Source: Roseibacillus sp. (GTDB taxonomy: Bacteria > Verrucomicrobiota > Verrucomicrobiia > Verrucomicrobiales > Akkermansiaceae). From it: 46,443 nucleotides of DNA. The notes under the pieces are model-generated. The model had not been told where the DNA came from and did no database searches. It worked only from the letters and a program-made list of their open reading frames with translations. Below are positions 20,066-28,228 of the stretch, one piece after another. Positions within the stretch are counted from its first letter, which is position 1. Each line of letters starts with the position of its first letter. The translations under genes were made by a program, and so were the position numbers. The stretch spans positions 7,268 through 53,710 of the forward strand of contig PAQU01000079.1 of assembly GCA_002709395.1 (NCBI GenBank), read 5' to 3'.

Positions 20066-20974
20066 TTAGAGGTCGGCGTTGTGCCGGGTCCCGGTGACGG
20101 GAGTGGATGAATAGACGATACAGTTTGTCAATTGCGCACCTTCCTCGACCTGACTACCGGGCCAGAGAACCGAGGCCAGGACAGTGGCGCCTGCCCCGAT
20201 TGACGCTCCGGGGCCGATCGAGGAGGCTTCTACCATTGCAGATTGGCTTACAGAGGCCCCGGGATGGCACAATGTACCGAGTTCCCGGTGCTGATGGGCG
20301 TCGAGGTAGGATTGACGGGTCCCGAGGTCCAGCCAGATCCCGTCATCGTGAGTAGAGGCTCCAAGCTCGCCTTTGCGGATGAGTTCCAGGAAGGACGGGA
20401 TAATGGAAATTTTTTGGTCGGGGGGGATATCCTGAAAGGCAGCGGAGTTGATACAGTAGACTCCTGTAAATTGGTGCGTCCCGCTGGCTTTACCCAGGAG
20501 TTCCCGGATATCCACGATTTCGTTGCCTTCAACGGCGATATGGGTTTCGTGCCCCGAGGAACGGAGTGCCAAGGTGGCCGTTCTACCTGAACTTGTATGA
20601 TCCTTGATCAGGGTTGTGAGGTTCAAGCTAGTAAGGATATCGCCATTGCAGACGAGAAGGGGTTGGTCTCCGACCCAGGATTCGATGTTTTTCAACCCTC
20701 CTCCGGTTTCAAGCAGGACCGGTTCGTGGAAGAAGGTCAGGGGCGCCCCCCGGTAGGAGCTTCCGGGGAAAGCCTCCTGCCACTTCTCGGGCAGGTGATG
20801 GGTGTTGATGGCAAATTCCTCGATCCCGGCAGCGAGACAATTATCAAGAGTATATTCGACCAGCGGGCGGTGAAAAACCGGGATGAGAGGTTTTGGGAGA
20901 ACGTCGGTAAGGGGGCGCAGGCGTGTGCCCAGGCCAGCTCCCAGCACAAATGCTTTCTTTATCGGGGTGCTCAC
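20066..20974 (-). CDS. NDP-sugar nucleotidyltransferase with C-terminal hexapeptide repeats
   Basis: AFVLGAGLGTRLRPLTDVLPKPLIPV, LVCNGDIL, C-terminal left-handed beta-helix-like repeats (SVSQSAMVEASSIGPGASIGAGATVLASVLWPG). Confidence 0.9.
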   Translation of the reverse strand: MSTPIKKAFVLGAGLGTRLRPLTDVLPKPLIPVFHRPLVEYTLDNCLAAGIEEFAINTHHLPEKWQEAFPGSSYRGAPLTFFHEPVLLETGGGLKNIESWVGDQPLLVCNGDILTSLNLTTLIKDHTSSGRTATLALRSSGHETHIAVEGNEIVDIRELLGKASGTHQFTGVYCINSAAFQDIPPDQKISIIPSFLELIRKGELGASTHDDGIWLDLGTRQSYLDAHQHRELGTLCHPGASVSQSAMVEASSIGPGASIGAGATVLASVLWPGSQVEEGAQLTNCIVYSSTPVTGTRHNADL

Positions 20975-21087
20975 GGAGGGAGGGAGTTGGGCAGTCTCTG
21001 GAGCTTCTCCTGGCAGCAGGGAGGTCGTGGTCGCCCTTCCGTCTGGTAGCGACGTTACTTGTTGCTTTTTCCAAGTGATGGGCAGCC

Positions 21088-21789
21088 CTATCCAGTCTTT
21101 ACGGGGTCTTCCGGGGTGAGACCAACCACCAGGTCGAGGCGGGCGGTAAGCTCGCCAGCCTTGGATCCGGCGAGTGGCTTGAATGGAATGGTCACGAGCT
21201 TCTGCAGCTTTGGGTCTCCTCCACCGATCCTTCGATAGAGGAAGTCCTTGAGGTTCTTCTTTTCACCTTCGATATAGAGCTGAGTGGTCAGGATCCGCTT
21301 GTTCCGATGGGAAACGGCAACATGAATATGCGGAGTGCGCCCGGGGTAGGAGGGAGGTTTGATCGTGCGAAAGTGATACTGGCCCTTGGATCCGGTCAGG
21401 AAACGCCCGTAACTCTGGAAATTGCGATCCCGCTTGTCCTGTCCCTGAGCCTTGGAATGGAGGTAGATGCCCTGGTTGTCGACCTGCCAGATTTCAACCA
21501 CGGCATTACGGAGAGGCTGACCCTTGGTATTCATTACCACGCCACTGAGATAGGAGACCGCACCCACAGCGGGGCTGATCTTGTCGTTGACGATAAGAAG
21601 GTCGTTGTCCGTATCCAGCGGGAGGTTATCAGGATAAAAGGGGCCCTCCGCATCCGTGGGCGTGCGGGTGAGGGCCTCTGCGAGGGCACCGGGTACCGTG
21701 AAGAAGGCAGCCGATCCCGCCAGAGCGTTCTGGAGAAATTTACGCCGGTGGTAGTCAGGGCAACCGGAAAGGGTGTCGATGGGTCTCAT
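21088..21789 (-). CDS. Intradiol ring-cleavage dioxygenase-like protein with Tat-type signal
   Basis: DYHRRKFLQNALAGSAAFFTVPGALAEA Tat-like signal; TPTDAEGPFYPDN, NAVVEIWQVDNQGIY, PPSYPGRTPHIHVAV dioxygenase motifs. Confidence 0.85.
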   Translation of the reverse strand: MRPIDTLSGCPDYHRRKFLQNALAGSAAFFTVPGALAEALTRTPTDAEGPFYPDNLPLDTDNDLLIVNDKISPAVGAVSYLSGVVMNTKGQPLRNAVVEIWQVDNQGIYLHSKAQGQDKRDRNFQSYGRFLTGSKGQYHFRTIKPPSYPGRTPHIHVAVSHRNKRILTTQLYIEGEKKNLKDFLYRRIGGGDPKLQKLVTIPFKPLAGSKAGELTARLDLVVGLTPEDPVKTG

Positions 21790-21854
21790 GGGCCGGTAGT
21801 ATCGCATGGAATCGAGACCGGGAAAAGGACAGGTTGCCGCCCCCCGGAGAGCAA

Positions 21855-22883
21855 TCAAAGCAGGTCTGCGAGGGCTCTTCGGAAAGGGGAGGGCATGGGA
21901 AGGGTCCGGAGGGCATTGCAGGAGTGGAATTTTTCACGGGTATTTTTTCCCGGGGGAGGGAGCTGGGATGGGGTGCAGTGGTAGATATACATGGTCACCT
22001 TGTGATTGGTAATGCCATATTTACGGGTGGCCAGAAGTGGAAAGTCCGCCAACTGATCGTGGTCGCGCTCCGGTAGCTTCCACAGGCCATTGCGCCGGGA
22101 CCCCTCCTCCTTGGCCATCAGGACAGGTCCGTTACGCTTGCGGACCAGCAGGACATGCTCGTCGACTTCAACCCATCGGCGGCGCGGTTGTTTGAGGGGA
22201 AGCTTCTCGGGGTTGCGGGTGTTACAGAAATCCCGGACCGGACACTCGTGGCAGCGGGGAGAGCGGGGGGAGCAGTGGGACTGCCCCAGTTCCATCAAGG
22301 CGGAGTTGAAGGCACGTGCATCCCGGGAGGGCAGCAGGGTTTCAGCCCAGGACCAGAGCTGGTTCTGGTTTTCCGGAGTGGCGACAGGTTTCCACCAGTC
22401 GAAGAGACGGGACAGGAGGCGGGTGATATTCGCCTCCACGATCGGAGCGGGATAATCAAAGGCAAAGCTGGCCACCGCACCGGCAGTATACCGACCGATG
22501 CCGGGAAGCGACTCAAGGGCCCGGGGTTCGGGTGGGAATTCCCCATCATGTTTTTCGAGGATCACCCGGGCGGTTTTCTGAAGATTGCGGACGCGGTTAT
22601 AATAGCCGAGACCTTCCCAGGCCCGCAGTAGTTTGTTCTCAGGTGCCCGGGCCAGGGTGTTCAGGTCAGGAAATTCCTCGAGGAAGCGTTCAAAGCGGCG
22701 GTTCTGGATTACTGCGCGAACGGTTGTCTGCTGGAGCATGACCTCAGAAACAAGGATCGCATACGGGTCGGAGGTTTGTCGCCATGGATGGTCTGCTCCA
22801 TTTGCATTGAACCAGCGAAGGAGCGCACCGCGGAAGGCCCTGATGTTGCGCAGGGCATGGCGGGTAGCGACGGGTTTGGACAC
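21855..22883 (-). CDS. mutY: A/G-specific adenine glycosylase
   Basis: HPWRQTSDPYAILVSEVMLQQTTV, LPGIGRYTAGAVASFAF, 4Fe-4S ligand set CSPRSPRCHECPVRDFC. Confidence 0.95.
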   Translation of the reverse strand: MSKPVATRHALRNIRAFRGALLRWFNANGADHPWRQTSDPYAILVSEVMLQQTTVRAVIQNRRFERFLEEFPDLNTLARAPENKLLRAWEGLGYYNRVRNLQKTARVILEKHDGEFPPEPRALESLPGIGRYTAGAVASFAFDYPAPIVEANITRLLSRLFDWWKPVATPENQNQLWSWAETLLPSRDARAFNSALMELGQSHCSPRSPRCHECPVRDFCNTRNPEKLPLKQPRRRWVEVDEHVLLVRKRNGPVLMAKEEGSRRNGLWKLPERDHDQLADFPLLATRKYGITNHKVTMYIYHCTPSQLPPPGKNTREKFHSCNALRTLPMPSPFRRALADLL

Positions 22884-22936
22884 GGGGGAAACATCGGTTA
22901 TTGCAGAAGTCAGGTCGAACCTAGAAAGTCAGCGGG

Positions 22937-23860
22937 GTGGCATTAACAACCTACACACAGGAGATCGGGGAGGAGGATGTGGAAAGGTTGCGTGGGATCC
23001 TCGAGCGGGATGGTTTTGAGCTTCTTGAGAAAGCCCATGCGTATTACGGAGCGCGGAAGGGAAAGCTCAGTATTACGGTCTACAAGAAGGGGCCCAAGGT
23101 TCTGATACAGGGGAAAGAGACCGAGGACTTCGTGAAGTTCACCCTCGAGCCTGAAATTCTAGGAGAGGCGCGCCTGGGATATGAGGAAATCCATAATCCG
23201 GAGATGTTCGAACCGCATTTTGGGATCGATGAAAGTGGAAAGGGAGACTACTTCGGACCTCTTGTGATCGCCGGGGCTTACACGGACGGGGTGGGTACCC
23301 GGGCCCTGATGGAGGCGGGGGTGATGGACTCCAAGCGGGTGAGCTCGAGCGAGCGGATCAGGGGTCTTGCCGGAGCAATCCGAAGGACCCAGGGGGTGGT
23401 TGAATCCGTGGTGCTGATCGGGCCCGAACGTTATAATGATCTCTACGAAGGATTTTCTAACCTGAATGAGTTACTTGCCTGGGGCCATGCCACGGTCATC
23501 GAGGAGTTGTCCAAGCGAGTGCCGGATTGTCCGCGGGCCCTCAGTGATCAGTTCGCTAATCCCCGGGTTCTGCAGCGGGCGCTGGGGCAGAAGGGGGTGG
23601 ATCTTGAACTGCAGCAGCGGACGAAGGGGGAAAGCGACGTGGCAGTTGCGGCTGCTTCCATTCTGGCACGGGAGGCTTTTGTGAATTGGATCGAGCGGGC
23701 AGGGGATCAATGGGGCGTTGCTCTGGCACTCGGGGCGGGTCCGCCAGTTCTGGAGGCCGGCCGGGACTTTCTTGACCGCCACGGAGAGGAGGACCTGAGG
23801 AAAGTGGCAAAACTACATTTCAAAACGACAAATCAGTTGACCGACGGCAGAATTGAATGA
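22937..23860 (+). CDS. rnhC: Ribonuclease HIII
   Basis: FGIDESGKGDYFGPLVIAGAYTD, MDSKRVSSSERI, AVAAASILAREAFV with N-terminal TBP-like domain. Confidence 0.95.
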   Translation: MALTTYTQEIGEEDVERLRGILERDGFELLEKAHAYYGARKGKLSITVYKKGPKVLIQGKETEDFVKFTLEPEILGEARLGYEEIHNPEMFEPHFGIDESGKGDYFGPLVIAGAYTDGVGTRALMEAGVMDSKRVSSSERIRGLAGAIRRTQGVVESVVLIGPERYNDLYEGFSNLNELLAWGHATVIEELSKRVPDCPRALSDQFANPRVLQRALGQKGVDLELQQRTKGESDVAVAAASILAREAFVNWIERAGDQWGVALALGAGPPVLEAGRDFLDRHGEEDLRKVAKLHFKTTNQLTDGRIE

Positions 23861-23934
23861 GTTCTTCCCTGCCACTCATTTTGTCGTTACAATTGGCTCG
23901 GAGTGTGCTGTCCATAGAACTTGTAAGCTATTTG

Positions 23935-24267
23935 ATGTCTACGATTACGAAACGAGATTTGGTGGTCCGGATCAGCAATGAAACCGGGTTAACGCAGCAG
24001 CAGGTTTTTGACGTGGTGCAGAAGACTCTGGACGCGGTTACCCTGGAACTTGCTCAGGGAAATACCGTGGTTATGAGGAATTTTGGTACCTTTGAAGTTC
24101 GCCAGACGAAGGCCAAGGTGGGGCGCAACCCCAAGGATCCGGGGAAAGATGTCCCCATTCCTCCCCGTGCGGTGGTCAAGTTCAAGCCGGGCAAGGAAAT
24201 GAAGGAGAAAGTCGCCCGGATTCTTCCGGCTATTCAGCAGCAGGCTCAGGTAGACCTGCCTGAGTGA
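23935..24267 (+). CDS. HU/IHF family DNA-binding protein
   Basis: MSTITKRDLVVRISNETGLTQQQVFDVVQKTLDAVTLEL...VVMRNFGTFEVRQTKAKVGRNPKDP...VVKFKPGKEMKEKV. Confidence 0.94.
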   Translation: MSTITKRDLVVRISNETGLTQQQVFDVVQKTLDAVTLELAQGNTVVMRNFGTFEVRQTKAKVGRNPKDPGKDVPIPPRAVVKFKPGKEMKEKVARILPAIQQQAQVDLPE

Positions 24268-24405
24268 ATGCTCCGGATTCTGGCTTGCGTGGTCCCCGGG
24301 CCGGGCGGCTGGATTGAGCGGCGCTGATGGCAGTGTATTGCCTCTGTCCGGACTACCCGGTGCTGGAGGATTGTCAGGTTCCCCTTGTTCTGGCAAGGTG
24401 AGGTC

Positions 24406-24915
24406 ATGGGGAAATTCCTGGTATCTCTCTTCGCACTAGCTTCTGTCCTCCTGACCTCCTGTGGGGGAGGAGGATACAAGGGTTACATGACTCGTTCCTA
24501 CAGCATCAGAGGTGTGCAGTATAACCCGATGAGCGTGGAACAGGCTCTGAGTTATGAGGAGACGGGGATTGCTTCCTGGTATGATGAGAGCAGTTTCTTT
24601 GGCTTCAAGAGGGGCAATACTTCTCTTGGGGAAAAAGTTGGACGTTTTGATGTGAGCGGAGCCCACAAGACCCTGCCCCTGCCCTGCCGGGTTCGGGTTA
24701 CCAATCTTGCCAATGGCAGGACGGTCAAGATGCGACTTAACGACCGTGGTCCATTCATCGCAGGGCGTATCATTGATGTGACTCCGAGAGCTGCGAGGAA
24801 GCTTGGCTTCAAGGAGAAGGGATTGACCAGGGTGCGGGTGGAGTGCCTGAGCGTTGGGGATGGGAAGTATGAACGGAAGCGCAGCCGGGGAATTCCCTTC
24901 ATACCGTTTTTGTAG
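24406..24915 (+). CDS. rlpA: Septal ring lytic transglycosylase RlpA family lipoprotein
   Basis: Lipobox LLTSCGGGG; ETGIASWYDESSFFGFKRGNTSLGEKVGRFDVSGAHKTLPLPCRVRVTNLANGRTVKMRLNDRGPFI double-psi barrel. Confidence 0.92.
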   Translation: MGKFLVSLFALASVLLTSCGGGGYKGYMTRSYSIRGVQYNPMSVEQALSYEETGIASWYDESSFFGFKRGNTSLGEKVGRFDVSGAHKTLPLPCRVRVTNLANGRTVKMRLNDRGPFIAGRIIDVTPRAARKLGFKEKGLTRVRVECLSVGDGKYERKRSRGIPFIPFL

Positions 24916-25028
24916 CGGAAGAGCTTAACGGCCGGGCATTGCGGCTTCCGGGATCTCCGGGAAGGCCCCATAAATTCACTGGCACCACCGGGGGAAAGCT
25001 GTTAGGAGCGGCGCCCCTCAGACAGATC

Positions 25029-25976
25029 ATGGTGCAGGAAGAACTCAAGGAAGTGCGTGTCTTCGCCCCTGCTACGGTAGCAAACGTGGCCTGTGGCTAC
25101 GACGTTCTGGGGTTTGCGATCGAGTCTCCGGGCGATGAAGTTGTAGCCCGGCATTCCCCGGAACCGGGACTTCGTATTGTTGAGATCAGCGGGGATGAAG
25201 GGAAACTGCCCACCGAGGTTTCCGAGAATACCGCGGGCGTTGCGGCCCAGGATCTTCTCCGTCATCTCGGGATGCTTGATCGTGGGGTTGAGCTGGAGAT
25301 CCACAAGAAGATGCCCTTTGGGAGCGGTCTGGGATCCAGCGCGGCCAGTGCGGTGGCCGGGGCTTATGCGGTGAACAAGCTTATCGGTGAGCCCCTCACC
25401 AAGAAGCAGCTTCTCCCCTTCGCGATGGCAGGAGAGTCGAGCGCGGACGGAGCGTGGCATGCCGATAACGTGGGCCCGTGTCTGCTGGGAGGGATTATCT
25501 TTATCAGGTCAAATCAGGAACTCGATATCGCCCAGTTGCCCGGGCCGGAAAACCTCTGGGCGGCAGTGGTACACCCGGACATCGAGATCCTGACCAAGGT
25601 TGCGCGGGAAATCCTGCCCCGGGAGGTTCCCCTGGAAAATGTCACCCAGCAGGTTGGTAATCTCGGGGGATTGCTCTGCGGGTTGATTCAGGAGGACTAT
25701 GAGCTGATCAGCCGTTCCATTCATGATGTTATTGCCGAGCCCCGGCGTCAGAAACTCATTCCCGAGTTTTACAGGGCCAAGCGTGATGCAATGGCCGCAG
25801 GGGCCCTGGGATTCAGTATTTCGGGTGCCGGTCCCAGTGTTTTTGCCCTGTGTGAAGGAGAGGAGACCGCCCGGCGGGTGGGAGCGGAGGTGTCGCGGGT
25901 ATTTTCCGAGGCTCCTATTGAAAATCAGGTTTATGTGTCGCGGATCAATCCTCACGGGGTGCATGTGGTTGATTAG
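25029..25976 (+). CDS. thrB: Homoserine kinase
   Basis: GHMP kinase: VFAPATVANVACGYDVLGFAIE, KKMPFGSGLGSSAASAVAGAYAVN, GFSISGAGPSVFAL. Confidence 0.95.
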   Translation: MVQEELKEVRVFAPATVANVACGYDVLGFAIESPGDEVVARHSPEPGLRIVEISGDEGKLPTEVSENTAGVAAQDLLRHLGMLDRGVELEIHKKMPFGSGLGSSAASAVAGAYAVNKLIGEPLTKKQLLPFAMAGESSADGAWHADNVGPCLLGGIIFIRSNQELDIAQLPGPENLWAAVVHPDIEILTKVAREILPREVPLENVTQQVGNLGGLLCGLIQEDYELISRSIHDVIAEPRRQKLIPEFYRAKRDAMAAGALGFSISGAGPSVFALCEGEETARRVGAEVSRVFSEAPIENQVYVSRINPHGVHVVD

Positions 25977-26050
25977 CGGCGGGCAGGTGATAAGGGACCG
26001 GAGGGCATATCCGGGACGAAGCCGGAAACTGATAACCGAATAATTTCCTC

Positions 26051-27361
26051 GTGGCGCAGCGATTCTACAGCACCAGTTCGGCGAGTGAGTTTGTCGATCT
26101 CCGGGAGGCGGTGCTGCGTTCGCTGCCTCCTGACAACGGGCTCTACATGCCGGAACGTCTCCCCGGGCCCGAAGAGGTTTTGCAGCCGGGCTGGCGAGAC
26201 TGGTCCTTTGCGGAACTGGGCTACCGGATTGTTTCTGCTCTCTTTGCTGGAGCGGTCCCGGAAGATACCCTGCGAGAGATAGTTGGGGAGTCCATTAATT
26301 TTGATGCGCCGCTGGTGACCATTGCGGAGAAGATGCATGTGCTGGAGCTCTTTCATGGGCCTTCGCTGGCCTTCAAGGATTTCGGGGCGAGGTTCATGGC
26401 GCGTCTCATGGGATGGCTGACTCGCGAGGACGAGCGGGATCTCGTGGTGCTGGTGGCAACGTCGGGGGACACGGGGGGAGCAGTGGCGAGCGCCTTCCAT
26501 GGTGTGCCCGGGACAAGGGTGGTGGTGCTCTACCCGTCCGGGAAGGTGAGCGATCTGCAGGAAAAGCAGCTCACTACCCTGGGAGATAACATCACCGCGC
26601 TTGAGGTCAGCGGGACATTTGATGATTGCCAGCGCCTCGTAAAGGCGGCCTTTCTGAATCGCGAGTTGTCAGAGGAGTTGAATCTCACCTCTGCCAACTC
26701 GATCAACATCGCCCGGTTGATTCCGCAGGCGTTCTATTACTTTCACGCGGCCCGCCAGCTCCCGGAGGGTGCCGAGCCCGTTTTCGTAGTGCCCAGTGGA
26801 AATTTTGGCAATCTGACTGCTGGTCTGCTGGCTCGCCTGATGGGCTTGCCGGTCGGACAGTTTGTTGCGGCTACCAATGTGAATGATGTGGTTCCAGCCT
26901 ATCTGGAGAGTGGGATCTACGAACCCCGCTCCAGCCTCCCGACCATTTCCAACGCGATGGATGTGGGCGCTCCCAGTAATTTTGTTCGCATGCTTGAGAT
27001 TCACCAGCATCAGCATGGACTGATGGCGAGCCGGATTACAGGACACCGTTTTGATGATGATGAGACGAGGGCGGCCATCCGGGCGGTCAAGGCGGATACC
27101 GGGTACGTGATCGACCCGCACGGAGCGGTGGCATATCTTGCCGCGAAGTCCTGGCAGGCGGATCATCCCGGGGATGAGATGATCGTGCTGGAGACCGCAC
27201 ACCCTTCCAAGTTCCTGGATGTGATGGAGGAAGAGCTGGGCAAAGGGGTGGTTGAAATCCCTGAACGACTGGCCTGTCTGGCGGCACGCGAGAAGGAGGC
27301 CGTGGAGCTGCCCCCGGAGGAAGAGGTCTTTCTCGACTGGCTGGGTCAGATGTCGGGCTGA
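26051..27361 (+). CDS. thrC: Threonine synthase (GTG start)
   Basis: ELFHGPSLAFKDFGARFMAR, VATSGDTGGAVASAFHG, VPSGNFGNLTAGLLA, adjacent to thrB. Confidence 0.96.
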   Translation: MAQRFYSTSSASEFVDLREAVLRSLPPDNGLYMPERLPGPEEVLQPGWRDWSFAELGYRIVSALFAGAVPEDTLREIVGESINFDAPLVTIAEKMHVLELFHGPSLAFKDFGARFMARLMGWLTREDERDLVVLVATSGDTGGAVASAFHGVPGTRVVVLYPSGKVSDLQEKQLTTLGDNITALEVSGTFDDCQRLVKAAFLNRELSEELNLTSANSINIARLIPQAFYYFHAARQLPEGAEPVFVVPSGNFGNLTAGLLARLMGLPVGQFVAATNVNDVVPAYLESGIYEPRSSLPTISNAMDVGAPSNFVRMLEIHQHQHGLMASRITGHRFDDDETRAAIRAVKADTGYVIDPHGAVAYLAAKSWQADHPGDEMIVLETAHPSKFLDVMEEELGKGVVEIPERLACLAAREKEAVELPPEEEVFLDWLGQMSG

Positions 27362-27376
27362 ATTCCCTCCCTCTGT

Positions 27377-28117
27377 TCAGCTCCCGAACGGTGGAAGGAT
27401 TAATTCATCGCCCGGCTTAATGACCGGTGCTCCCCCGTCGGGGAAGGTCCCGCGAACAGGGTTGGCGGAAGCCTTGTTCTTCTCATCGGTCATGATGTGA
27501 TCGACTTGAAGCTGACCGTAGATGCCCGACTGGCGACGGATTGCGAGGACGGTCCCTGGCTGCAGCTCCCGGTGGAGCTCAATGATGGCAAAGCCTCCCG
27601 ACTGCTCGTCGGGCTGCTTGGCTACCCACTCAATCACCTTGGCCTGGAGCCAGGCCTTCCTGACCGTGGAAGCCCTGGCCTTTTGCTTTTTAGCAGCCTC
27701 AATCATGGGCTTTGAGATCAAGCCCTCCTTCGCCTCCTCCTTGAGGAGCTCATTTTCCTGTTCGGCTCTTGCCAGCTCTGCTTCCAGCTCTGCGCGGGTG
27801 GGCACCCCATCTTCGGAGTCAGCTGGAGTAACGGTGGGTTCGGCTGAGGGCCCGGGAAGAGGATCCGGGGGAATCGGAGAGGGGGAGGGCTCGGGAAGGG
27901 GCTGAACCGGATCTGCCACCAGGGAGCCAGGGTCTGGGGAGACTGCAGGAGAAGGAAGGTTGAACTGGCCCTGCTGGGCATTCAGAGCATCGAGCTCGGC
28001 GCGCAGTCTCCTGATCTCATCTTCATCGCTGCCTCCATTCATTTTCATCACGGCGAGCAAGACCGCTACGACCAGAAGGAGGCCGGTGGCTCCGAGCAGA
28101 GCGGTGATCATGTTCAT
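27377..28117 (-). CDS. Hypothetical protein with N-terminal TM, coiled coil and Pro-rich linker
   Basis: N-terminal hydrophobic segment MNMITALLGATGLLLVVAVLLAVM, charged coiled coil, PSPSPIPPDPLPGPSAEPT linker, C-terminal FAIIELHRELQPGTVLAIRRQSGIYGQLQV. Confidence 0.75.
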   Translation of the reverse strand: MNMITALLGATGLLLVVAVLLAVMKMNGGSDEDEIRRLRAELDALNAQQGQFNLPSPAVSPDPGSLVADPVQPLPEPSPSPIPPDPLPGPSAEPTVTPADSEDGVPTRAELEAELARAEQENELLKEEAKEGLISKPMIEAAKKQKARASTVRKAWLQAKVIEWVAKQPDEQSGGFAIIELHRELQPGTVLAIRRQSGIYGQLQVDHIMTDEKNKASANPVRGTFPDGGAPVIKPGDELILPPFGS

Positions 28118-28228
28118 GGTCGAACCCTGCGCTATCCCTGCGAAAAAGTCAAAACCAGGCCCAGAACCCGGTAATCACGGAACACGCAGGACTTGCGGCG
28201 ACGGGGACGGATCGCTACAGGAGGGTCG

